28,641 nt of DNA from positions 1 through 28,641 of the forward strand of contig JAAMPI010000666.1 in the NCBI GenBank assembly GCA_013054445.1. The letters run 5' to 3'. This document shows, one piece after another, positions 21,051 to 28,641 of this stretch (position 1 is its first letter; every line of letters begins with the position of its first letter). The notes beneath the pieces are model-generated. The model worked only from the letters and a program-made list of their open reading frames with translations, was not told the origin of the DNA and did no database searches. A program made the position numbers and the translations under genes. This DNA is from Cudoniella acicularis. Lineage: Eukaryota; Ascomycota; Leotiomycetes; Helotiales; Helotiaceae.

Positions 21051-21504
21051 ATTTGAATATATGACTGTATATTATATTCTACATATAACCAGTTAAATAT
21101 CTTCATAATTGTTATTATCTTTCTCTCTTAAGTATTTAAATATAATAATTGTTTATATTAGTTACTAATAGTTGATTGTTTGTTAGAGTAGAGTGAATTC
21201 GAATCTAGTCTTATTTGTCCGGGTTAGCCGCTCCTTGTCTGCTTTTACTGGTACTCTTACAAGGATAGCTATTTGGACGCTTAGACACTCGGACCATCCA
21301 AGCGGGCATAAAAAATATCGCTTGGTTCTCTTCTTTAAAGACAAAAACCAAAGCAACCATCCTCTACAATCGGATTCTCGGATCAAGACCCCAGAAATCC
21401 TCGAACCTTTACTACATTCACTAGCTGATCAGAGGTTTACAATCCCTAACCAATCAGAACCCTCGAAAACCCTGCTCACTTTTCTTTCTCAGTAGTCGCG
21501 CACT

Positions 21505-22044
21505 ATGGCCTCCCAAACTAACAACCTTACTTCTCCACTTTCGGATAGGCCATCAATTCAAACATTGCAATCCGCTGTTGACGCTATAAAACTCTCTCTT
21601 GCGCAAATTCAGGAATCAGACACCGGTAAGTTCTATGATTACGTACTTCCTATTGTAGGATAATATACTGACAATAACACAGAACTCACCTTCGAGGAGA
21701 CATTCCTTGCCGGCTTGTTGGATTGGACGGAATCGAACCCACCTAACATGAACAATATCAAAAAGAAGCTCGAGAATCACATCGAAGACGAGGAAGTTGT
21801 GATCGGTCTCATGTATGATTTTGAGAAGATTCTGGAGGAGGAGAGGCTGAAGGACTTCAGAAAGGAGCTATCTTTGGCAGCAAAACTTGTTTCTATCAGT
21901 GGCCTTCGTTCTGAGGACGTGAAAATTGGAGTGCCGTCCGCTGTCTATCAATCTTGGACCTTCCATATGGTGTTGGTGGCATCGGCCTTTGCGATTCTCT
22001 CCTGGGGCTTGAAGCCATTCATTCTCGGAGGAAACCGAGTTTAA
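21505..22044 (+). CDS. 160-residue protein with C-terminal membrane segment
   Basis: Exon 1 is 21505-21625 and exon 2 is 21683-22044. Intron 21626-21682 is 57 bp (GTAAGT...ACACAG, branch ACTGAC, phase 1). The start ATG follows a pyrimidine-rich leader. The product is a soluble acidic, helical region (residues 1-130, with MASQTNNLTSPLSD at the start, then an IEDEEVVIGLMYDFEKILEE helix) followed by one hydrophobic stretch, MVLVASAFAILSWGLKPFIL, five residues before the end. This is a tail-anchored layout, implying an ER, mitochondrial or peroxisomal membrane with the N-terminus in the cytosol. I do not recognise the family. It sits between repeats R1 and R2. A second likely intron follows the stop codon. 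Confidence 0.65.
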
Positions 22045-22054
22045 GGCGCAGAGG

Positions 22055-22106
22055 GTAAGTTGCCACAGTTTGATACCCAACTCGAGCTAACGATCGAACT
22101 CTATAG
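22055..22106 (+). other. Probable 3'-UTR intron
   Basis: Ten bases after the stop of the 160-residue protein gene there is GTAAGT (22055-22060), a perfect branch GAGCTAACGA at about 22085-22094 and acceptor CTATAG at 22101-22106: 52 bp in all. It has every mark of a fungal intron but lies wholly after the stop. Confidence 0.55.
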
Positions 22107-22416
22107 GTACGTTTGTTATTTCCATATCGGTTTCACATTTCCGGGCGTTTGGGTAGGAATGCATTAGTCAGACTGCAAACCGAAATTAGAAAAGTAAACA
22201 TTCACTATAATAAAATGTTGGTACATAGGACAAAAATTTTCAAGATGACGTGATATATTGAGCATGATTGAATTTACACCTCTAAATTTTTCCTTCCCTT
22301 ACAGAGCCGAAGTATAACTGAGTCATCTAGATCGATACTCTACCGCTGTCCACTATAGCGCCAAGGATTGGGGCTACGTAGCCGAAGTTCCGCTGACATC
22401 CATCTACGTTGATTCA

Positions 22417-22680
22417 CTTTGCATCTATGTCAATGGATCATGATTTCGACGCCTCTAAATTCCGAAGTTTGAACCTCTATTTGCGAGGGTTTTTCATTTT
22501 AAATCCTAGGAAAGTCTGAGGGTGCCTACTTGAGCCTAGCCTGAGCACTATAACGTGGAACTTATTTTGGCTTCCCAGGAATCCGTTTTTGCTCCCTTAC
22601 AGGGTTCCTGCCGAAGCCGATTTTTGGATTTCTTATCAAAGAGCACATGACTAGTAATTTAGCTTTACGATTTACTGAAC
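22417..22680 (+). repeat. Dispersed repeat copy R2
   Basis: Shorter, diverged copy of R1 in the same orientation (see R1). The sequence between the 160-residue protein gene and R2 (22107-22416) holds nothing recognisable. Confidence 0.7.
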
Positions 22681-22758
22681 AACTGCAAGTATATCAGACT
22701 GCAACTTAAAGTGAATGCGTTTGAAGTAGTATACCTTAATATATTACAAGATGACGTA

Positions 22759-22840
22759 CGTGCTTTACTCATGCTTCAAGCCAAACTAGTTTTAGTACTG
22801 CAAATGAGATTACTCTGGCTTGAAGCATAAACAAAGCACG
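22759..22840. repeat. Inverted repeat, 25-bp arms, 32-bp loop
   Basis: The left arm 22759-22783 (CGTGCTTTACTCATGCTTCA AGCCA) and the reverse complement of the right arm 22816-22840 agree at 22 of 25 positions; the three differences are transitions in the TTACTC/TTGTTT block. It could form a strong hairpin and may be a relic of a small foldback or MITE-type element. No flanking duplication was found. Confidence 0.7.
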
Positions 22841-22860
22841 CAGTAAAACTTGGAGCACAC

Positions 22861-22955
22861 CAAATAAAGGTAGATGTGCTGGCACTACGAAAAGAGGTAC
22901 TTGGGGAGAAGCATCCCCGACGCTCTTTCGAGTATAGCAAATCTCTCATCGACAA
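22861..22955 (+). pseudogene. Kinesin-light-chain-type TPR remnant
   Basis: The plus strand reads VDVLALRKEVLGEKHP and then, after a one-base frame slip near 22915-22920, DALSSIANLSS. This is the diagnostic core of the TPR repeats found in many fungal NB-ARC/NACHT-TPR proteins (RKxxLGxxHPxTLxSxxNL). Only one repeat survives and no open gene surrounds it, so it is a fragment of a lost NLR-like or kinesin-light-chain-like gene. Confidence 0.6.
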
Positions 22956-23020
22956 CGTCCTAGGACGGTCGGCAGATGACATGGCCTTGTATGTCAGCCC
23001 AAATCATTTCATTCACATCT

Positions 23021-25182
23021 CTACTGAGATGTAGCAGGCACGTCTCTATAGGCCCTAGGGAATATTCCTTCCAAAGCCCCCTTTATCTGCAACGCCACCA
23101 CCTTCGAGTACCACCGATGCTGAGCTGTACCGCCACCCATGACCCAGAAGTTATCCACGTCTGCATGTCGCTTCCACAAACCACGAACCTCGCCTTCAGC
23201 ATCCACGCCCCAGGTGGCCTCCATCTTGTTCTGGATGGCTTCTGCCCCATCGCCCAGGATGCTAGAAACGCCCTGGCGAACATCTGCGTCTCCGAATCCA
23301 GTACACCAGATGATAGCATCTGCATCTAGCGTGCTCCCATCACCGAACTTCAAGCCGCTGGCTGTGTAGGACTCGGGGCTAACGCCAGACTTGATGCCCA
23401 CCTTCTTGGTGGCCAGCAACTCGACGCCGGTGCCCATATCGACGAAATGTCCACCGCAGCGCTCGAGGAGATGGGCAACCAGGTCGGATTGCGTGCAATT
23501 GGTCACTTGGAACCCGGCTTTAGCAAGACCGGCATACCGATCCCTATCGGGTGTAAGTATCTGGAAGGCGTTTACTGTGCAGAAGACTCACGTCTCTGCA
23601 GCCGCTAGCTTGGCATGTGTAAGGCCAAGTAGCGGCCCTCCCACAGCCAGAGGACCTGCTTGGGTAATTGCGTCGCCAATCTCGGCCGGCACGTAGTCAT
23701 ATACTCCGAGGCCTTCTGGGTGCAGAAGATAGGACATGGGAATTACGTAAGTCGGCGAGCGCTGGACCATGGTTGTTCTGAGCTCGGCATTGTAGCAGTC
23801 CTCCATGATGTCGAAGGCCGTGTTGGCCGACCCGATGACTAGGGCGGACTGACAAAGGGCCAAGGGTTATAATGGGAGTCTCGGTGAAGATGGAGGTGCA
23901 ATAGTAAACTCACCTGAACACCTTGCTCGGCGAGCAGGCTTGCGCTCTTATAATTGGTAGAGTGGATATTGACGCCCTCGTACTGCCCAACGCCGAGAAG
24001 TTCTGGCATATACGGGCCCTGAAAGCCCACACCAGTGGCCAGAACCAGGTGCTTGCACGAAACTGTCTTCTCGGCCTTATCACAGAGAAGCTGCAACGCC
24101 CATGACCCACTTTCGTTATCATAGGCCGTTGCCTTAACAGTGGTGCGATGGAGCACATGGATGCGGAATTCGTCAGCGAAGCGTTTGACTTGGTTGGCTA
24201 ATTCATCTCTGGTCAGAGCATTTGTAGCTTCCTTGGGATATGCTAGAGAAATGAATCCCGTCACCATCAGCCGTCTAGTTTAGCTTCACTTATCGATTGG
24301 GAAGAACTTACGCAGGTATGGCGTCTCGCAAAACGACTTGCCTACATGAAAGCGAAGGCAATCATACCTGAGCGACCAGTTGTCGCCGACGTTCGCGTTT
24401 TGGTCGATAACCAAGTAGTCGACTCCCAGCGCCTTCAGGCGAGCAGCCACAACCAGGCCCCTACGAGGTAGAGGGTTAGCTCCCGTGATCTTTAAATTCA
24501 GAGCACTCACGCATTCCCACCACCGATGATTAGAACATCTGCACACAGATGGTCCTCCCCACTAAGCGGCTTCGAAGGGGTTCTCAGTCGCCTCTCGTCC
24601 TCAGGATACATGTCAAAGCCCGTGAGCCATGTGGAGAGAGTCCAGATCTTCCAGCTGGCCGGGCCGTGTTCGGAAACTCTGGGGAGTAACATCAGCCTGC
24701 CGGTACAGGTTGCCTGCGGCACGGTGGTTTTGAACGTGAAGAAACATTCTAGCCATTTCTAGAGTAGGTACAAGGTCAAGTTCGACGAAGGCAAAATTTG
24801 GGGTGACTAGAGCAGGTGAACTTACCAGCGTCTCACTTGCAACTACAATCTGTGCTGACCCAGGAATGATAGCAATCCCGTTGATGCGGCGTTCCCTATT
24901 TAGCTCCGTCAGAACGGGTGCTATAACGTCGCAATCCTTGAAGGTTCTCAAATGAGACGTTATCGCAAGAGTGTCTCGCCAGTAGGATTGGTGAGCCAGA
25001 AAGATATCAGCGAATGCATTCTTGTCAGCGCTTTCAAGAGCGGTCGAGAACCCTTTAACCACCTGCTCAGCTGTTGTGGATGCATCGAGAGCGTCCCAGT
25101 CAACAATGGCTGTCAGCTTTGGCAAGGGCTGATATATTTCAGTCAGGAGATCGAACTTGGGTGGAAAATCTGTCAGTTCCAT
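23021..25182 (-). CDS. Flavin-dependent monooxygenase (FMO/BVMO-like) with N-terminal NTF2-like region, 620 residues
   Basis: Six exons: 25182-24826, 24758-24511, 24460-24312, 24242-23914, 23848-23592, 23543-23021. Introns have 50-69 bp (the fifth 48), donors GTAAGT or GTGAGT, and every join keeps frame. Residues 1-190 (FFTFKTT...SWKIWTLSTWL at their end) look like a SnoaL/NTF2-like lead-in common in this fungal subgroup. The FAD Rossmann motif is VLIIGGGNAGLVVAARL near 193-209, followed by VIDQNANVGDNW and the ETPYLPYP segment created across an exon join. The FMO-type motif is YEGVNIHSTNYK near 343, NADPH binding VIGSANTAFD at about 365-374, and IIWCTGF near 523. Such enzymes oxygenate N or S atoms or insert oxygen next to ketones; the substrate here is unknown. 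No biosynthetic-cluster partner is in view. Confidence 0.88.
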
Positions 25183-25914
25183 GATCGCTATAACTTATTT
25201 GTCTGAGCACTGCGACGAGAAATCGGCCATTTTAGATTCCATGTTGTCGCGGAGTAAGCAGAGCCTTAAGTGCGCCCTGGTGACGATCTTACGGCTGCAT
25301 TTATTTCGGTAGATGCAGCTTGGAGCTGTCGTGGAACCGGACGATTGGCTCAACATCCGTTTACTCGGCATTAGTTTATGCATCATTTGGGGAACTCCGT
25401 GAGAGTCTTCAATGGTGACTCCTTCTTTATCGCCCTTGGAACTTCAACCCTAACTGCAGTAGCCAGCAGTGCGGCGGTTTCAAGCAGTCCAGACAACTCA
25501 CTGCAAATGTCTCTAATTGTTCTGGGCGTCCTGACTGTCCTCCTTCTCTGGTGCTCTGCTACCAGAAGAACCGCGAACGGAAAGAAAAGCACTACTATCT
25601 GCGCGGTCCGTGCGGTAGGTCCGATGGGCACTCCTGCACGACACTCCCCTCTCCCAATGGCGGCTGGAGAGGTTCAGTAGCTGGCACTGCCTCTCTAGTG
25701 AGCACCTGCTGTATATACTCGACTCGTGGCTAGCGAAGAGGGATCGGCGTCTCAGCTAAACATAACCCTGACTAGCCTTGTTAGGAATGTGGGTGCGGCG
25801 GACAGCCTTTTTATCTAATAGAAACTCCAACCAAGTATAGTATTTATATTTAGAGAAATAACTCACTATTATAGTTATTACTTTTATAAAGCTACTTTTT
25901 ATTTCATTTATTAT
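25183..25914. other. Upstream of monooxygenase gene
   Basis: Promoter side of the monooxygenase gene, with one doubtful small ORF (25378-25680). Beyond about 25800 the sequence becomes AT-rich and non-coding up to the LTR. Confidence 0.35.
25378..25680 (+). CDS. Small ORF with one membrane segment, 100 residues, doubtful
   Basis: ATG 25378 to TAG 25678-25680. A hydrophobic stretch LQMSLIVLGVLTVLLLWCSA lies at about residues 42-61, followed by a basic segment (TRRTANGKK). No family is recognised, and no introns or codon pattern confirm it. A minus frame covers almost the same bases, so it may be chance. Confidence 0.22.
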   Translation: MHHLGNSVRVFNGDSFFIALGTSTLTAVASSAAVSSSPDNSLQMSLIVLGVLTVLLLWCSATRRTANGKKSTTICAVRAVGPMGTPARHSPLPMAAGEVQ

Positions 25915-25919
25915 TCTAT

Positions 25920-26093
25920 TGTTAAGCGGAACAAGCTTGAGGTGAAATCTGGTGATTTCATTGTGACTGACTCTCCTAAAACCTGGGAGAGTGAGGGCCT
26001 ATATATACACGATCTGGACCCTTGAAAGGGGCAAGGCACGTGATTTGCCTCCAAATTGCTACTGCTCTAGAGGCTTCTAGAGCTTTCTAAACA
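25920..26093. mobile_element. Solo LTR (174 bp) with 5-bp target-site duplication
   Basis: The element begins TGTTAAGCGG and ends TTTCTAAACA, giving the canonical TG...CA ends and a 4-bp inverted terminus TGTT/AACA. It is flanked by the direct repeat TCTAT at 25915-25919 and 26094-26098. A TATA-like CTATATATAC occurs inside. No internal retrotransposon coding sequence is present, so recombination between two LTRs has left one. Its composition is not AT-shifted, unlike its flanks. Size fits a small Copia-type LTR, but class cannot be assigned without a full element. Confidence 0.8.
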
Positions 26094-26098
26094 TCTAT

Positions 26099-26478
26099 TA
26101 TAGTCTTTATTACCTTTTAATTTAATAAACTTTATAGCTAATTTTTTTAATACTAACTAAAAACTCTTAAAATAATTCTAGAAGATTCCTAGTATAGGAC
26201 TCTACGGAAGACTAGGGGTTTGAAGTTGCTCAAATGGGTAGCATATATCGAGAAGATAAGAAAACATATCCGAATACAGGCCATCTTCATGGTCATGACT
26301 CATAAACAGCCACGACGGGTAAATAAGCACCCTCTTCGGAGAAAATAGGCAACCTCCTTGAAATTCTCAATATCGACACGGAGCCAAAGACGAGCTTAAA
26401 GGTGGCAGGATCACGCTGCGTGGTAACCCTTTCGCAGTCAAATTTCGCGAAGTAAGAGTAGGCCATGGCGATATTCAT
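26099..26478. other. AT-rich flank, no gene
   Basis: AT-rich sequence with TTTAATTTAATAAAC and TTAATACTAACTAAAAACTC runs, then a transition to the HET remnant. The minus frame 26478-26293 is antisense to the remnant's upstream region. Confidence 0.35.
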
Positions 26479-26796
26479 ATGGATGGGAAATGGTATGAGG
26501 AGTGCTGCTGCCCCCAGCTAGGATCAGAGGAAACATCTGAGTTAAATTTACATTATATGCCTATTGCATCCTTAGATAGTTTGGGTGGTAATGGGAACAT
26601 AGAGGGGTTGTTATTAGAGCCATCCGGCGTAGCAAAGGGGACATTCAACCGACATAGGAAAATTCATTCTCATAATGACTAGCCAAAGCCGTCAGCAGGA
26701 ATGTTGAGAGGGGATTTTCTAAATGTGGAGCATTTCGAATATGAGTTATTTGACGAGAAAGGTAGATATCATGATTATCTCAAAAAAATAAAATAA
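26479..26796 (+). pseudogene. Decayed 3' end of a HET-domain-type gene (relic B)
   Basis: One plus frame runs from 26479 to TAA 26794-26796, interrupted by a TAG at 26680-26682. The first part contains GLLLEPSGVAKGTFNR, the characteristic C-terminal LLLxPxGxxKGxFxRxG motif of HET-domain proteins. After the internal stop the same frame gives RGDFLNVEHFEYELFD, homologous to relic A (13559-13711). The HET domain itself and most of the gene are absent. HET proteins act in non-self recognition and programmed cell death; this fragment cannot. Confidence 0.65.
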
Positions 26797-26956
26797 AATA
26801 AGTATTGCAGTACGAAAACATGAAATAAGAGATTATTACAGGCTTATTGAAAATTTTAGCTCTATTAAGTTCGTTTTGCCGCTTATCAGAATAATGAAAT
26901 CCTCTTCTTGAAGGCCTTCGTTCCGAGTGTATACTCTTCTCGCTCGCTCTTGCTCC
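26684..26956 (+). repeat. Dispersed repeat copy B
   Basis: Same-orientation match to 13596-13868 (copy A), through the HET stop codon and the 3' flank to CTCGCTCTTGCT. The match ends at about 26956, only 7-18 bp from the 3' end of the next gene's coding sequence. Confidence 0.75.
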
Positions 26957-26973
26957 ACTTGCTCAAATCATAA

Positions 26974-28478
26974 TTATCTCCTCCTCTGTGATTACTCCAG
27001 AATTCTTTAAACTACACGACTCACTCGTTAGATTGTCCCTCTTAAAACTATGGCTGACTCCTGGGGAAAAAAAGGCCTCACATACCTCAAGTTCCCAATC
27101 CCATCTCAACCACATCTTTCCCTCCCCTTCCTCATCTACATCGTCTTCTGGACTCCAGTCATTCCCCATCTCCGCGAACGCTTTATACCCATCACTCCCA
27201 TAATCAGCAGCAAGGTCAACCCCACACCCCGTCTTCTTTTTCCGATAGTCCTCCCTCATCTCCACCAAATTTTCCTCGGTAAAATCAACCTGCTTCCGCA
27301 GTTCGTTGTCCAACTCAATCCCCGCCTCATCACACAATCGCACAACCTCGCATCCCCACCCGCAATCCAGGTCCGTCGCTGGTCCTATGAGAAATTCTAG
27401 TAGAAGGAGAGTAATGATGCCGATGTTCTTGATTGAGGAGGAAGGGGAACTGGATTTGAAAAGAGAGTGTTCGCTGAGCATAGAGTAGGAGGTTAAGAGC
27501 ATGAGTCCTAGCATACTGCCGATTTCTGAGGTGCGTTCGCCGTCTTCATTACCTATGTATTTGCCCAGTCAGCGAATGTTGGTATGGCTATTTCCTTTTT
27601 TAGGGCGGGAGGGGGGAGGAAAACGAACCCATCCACTCCATCAAATCTGCCGTCTTGAGGAAACAGGCAAGGCCTTCGATATATGTCCATTTCTTGAAGG
27701 GGCTCACATTCTTCTTGAATATATCCTTGTTGAAATCTTTCAACTGTTCCGATCCAATCCACAGACAGTATATTAGCTTTCAAAATTTCTTCAGATATAA
27801 AAACTGCCCAAGAAAAAGAAAGGCAAATGGTATACATATATAAATGAAAAGAAGGAAAGAAAGGAAAGGGAAAATAGCAATCCACGTACGAAATTCTCCA
27901 TGAGCTCTGACATGCCCCACCCATTCCAATCATTATAAACACACATTCCCCTCTGATCCTGATCCCTCTTCCCCTGTTCCCGCGCCAACTTATCAAGCAC
28001 CCTTATTCCTTCTTTCGAAACCGGAAATCCCAAATCAGACACGCGGTTGCACCAGAACTCGTCCATGAGTTGTCCGTCTTGCGGAATGTCTTGCTCTTCA
28101 TCGCCAACAAAGTCTGCAATGTTGGGCCATTGCAGATTCTCGTAGGTAGGCTTTTTCTGTGAGAGCTACGTGAAATAACAGTAGTAAGTACACTGTACGT
28201 ATATTTGAATTGGAACCGCGAAAAAAACAGGCCAGTGTGTTACTTACTGTATTCGCGTTGCAGTACTTATATACCTGCTCCTGCTTCTGCTTGGATTTTT
28301 TGTTATTGGCACGACCACCTGTTGATGAAGATTTGGTTCTTGTTGTCGCACGCGTTTTAGGAGCTGTGTAATTTGACGACAACGACGATGACGTGGTTTT
28401 GGAGACCTTCGCGTTGCGTTCGGTGGTATGACTGTTGTTGCCACTAGTATCGGCCATTGCTTTGCGTTTTGGAGGCAT
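26974..28478 (-). CDS. Fungal protein of unknown function, 363 residues (or 400)
   Basis: Exons: 28478-28248, 28156-27890, 27743-27629, 27552-27086 and a tiny last exon 26985-26974. Introns are 28247-28157 (GTAAGT...TCACAG), 27889-27744 (146 bp, GTACGT...GAACAG), 27628-27553 (GTTCGT...CATAG) and 27085-26986 (GTATGT...TCACAG, branch TCTAACG). If the last intron is kept, reading runs on to TGA at 26963 (400 residues). Residues 1-75 are basic, Ser/Thr/Lys-rich (MPPKRKAMAD, NKKSKQKQEQ), suggesting a nuclear or nucleic-acid-binding N-terminus. The rest is a globular domain with KPTYENLQWPNIADFVGDEE, NDWNGWGMSELMENFLKDFN and LGLMLLTSYSMLSEHSLF, and an acidic end DVDEEGEGKMW. I do not recognise the family. 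The proline- and lysine-rich start fits chromatin-associated fungal proteins, but this is only a guess. Confidence 0.7.
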
Positions 28479-28641
28479 GGTGTTAGATAGGATGAATCGA
28501 AATTATATTTGAAGGATGAACAGGAGAGGATGGGATCAATTGAGAGGTGAGGGAGATATATATGGTATTGAGAGGAAATGGAGTTGGTGGGCTGATTGTA
28601 ATTGGAAATGAAGTGATTTATCGCGGTTTGTTTACTACTGA
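28479..28641. promoter_or_regulatory. Upstream region of the unknown-function gene
   Basis: The 163 bp before the ATG at 28478 (minus strand) contain TATATAT at 28557-28563, a possible TATA element about 80 bp upstream. No other gene is seen up to the window end. Confidence 0.35.

Noticed and set aside
1..28641. CRISPR arrays, bacterial operons, rRNA or tRNA genes
   Set aside because: None found by eye; the window is fungal nuclear DNA.

Overview
The window looks like nuclear DNA of a filamentous ascomycete. Genes carry several short introns (mostly 44-95 bp, one of 146 bp, GTAAGT/GTATGT/GTGAGT-type donors, CTAAC/CTGAC-like branch sites). The protein families are fungal (DUF8021 secreted protein, fucose-lectin-type propeller, Clr5/ankyrin protein, HET-domain remnants). 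AT-rich remnants look like products of RIP (repeat-induced point mutation). A leotiomycete is my guess, from family content only. No bacterial operons, rRNA, tRNA or CRISPR array were seen.

Left third (1-9.7 kb), gene-dense: the 5' end of an RNA 3'-terminal phosphate cyclase gene (minus, cut by the edge); a large BTB-like/F-box-like protein gene (plus); a GLOD5-type glyoxalase-fold gene (minus) sharing a 203-bp divergent promoter with a tRNA ct6A dehydratase gene of the Tcd type (plus); and a multi-pass membrane protein gene whose frame is broken twice.

Middle (9.7-17.8 kb): an intronless secreted DUF8021 protein gene (plus); an AT-rich RIP-like island; a four-exon gene (minus) for a six-bladed fucose-lectin-like propeller fused to a Pro/Ser linker and an unrecognised C-terminal module; a decayed HET-gene 3' end; and a large Clr5-like/ankyrin protein gene (minus) with one frame break.

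Right part (17.8-28.6 kb), patchy and repeat-rich: a long gene-poor stretch, a possible small broken gene, and two diverged copies of a dispersed repeat that bracket a gene for a 160-residue protein with a C-terminal membrane segment. Then come a hairpin and TPR remnant, a six-exon flavin monooxygenase gene (minus), a solo LTR with target-site duplication, a second HET 3' remnant homologous to the first, and a five-exon gene of unknown function (minus).

The genes do not form one obvious pathway. The most distinctive items are the lectin-propeller fusion, the HET remnants that spread with their downstream DNA, the clean solo LTR, and the fact that four genes are each broken by frame changes that single-base indels would repair, which points to consensus errors or very recent decay.
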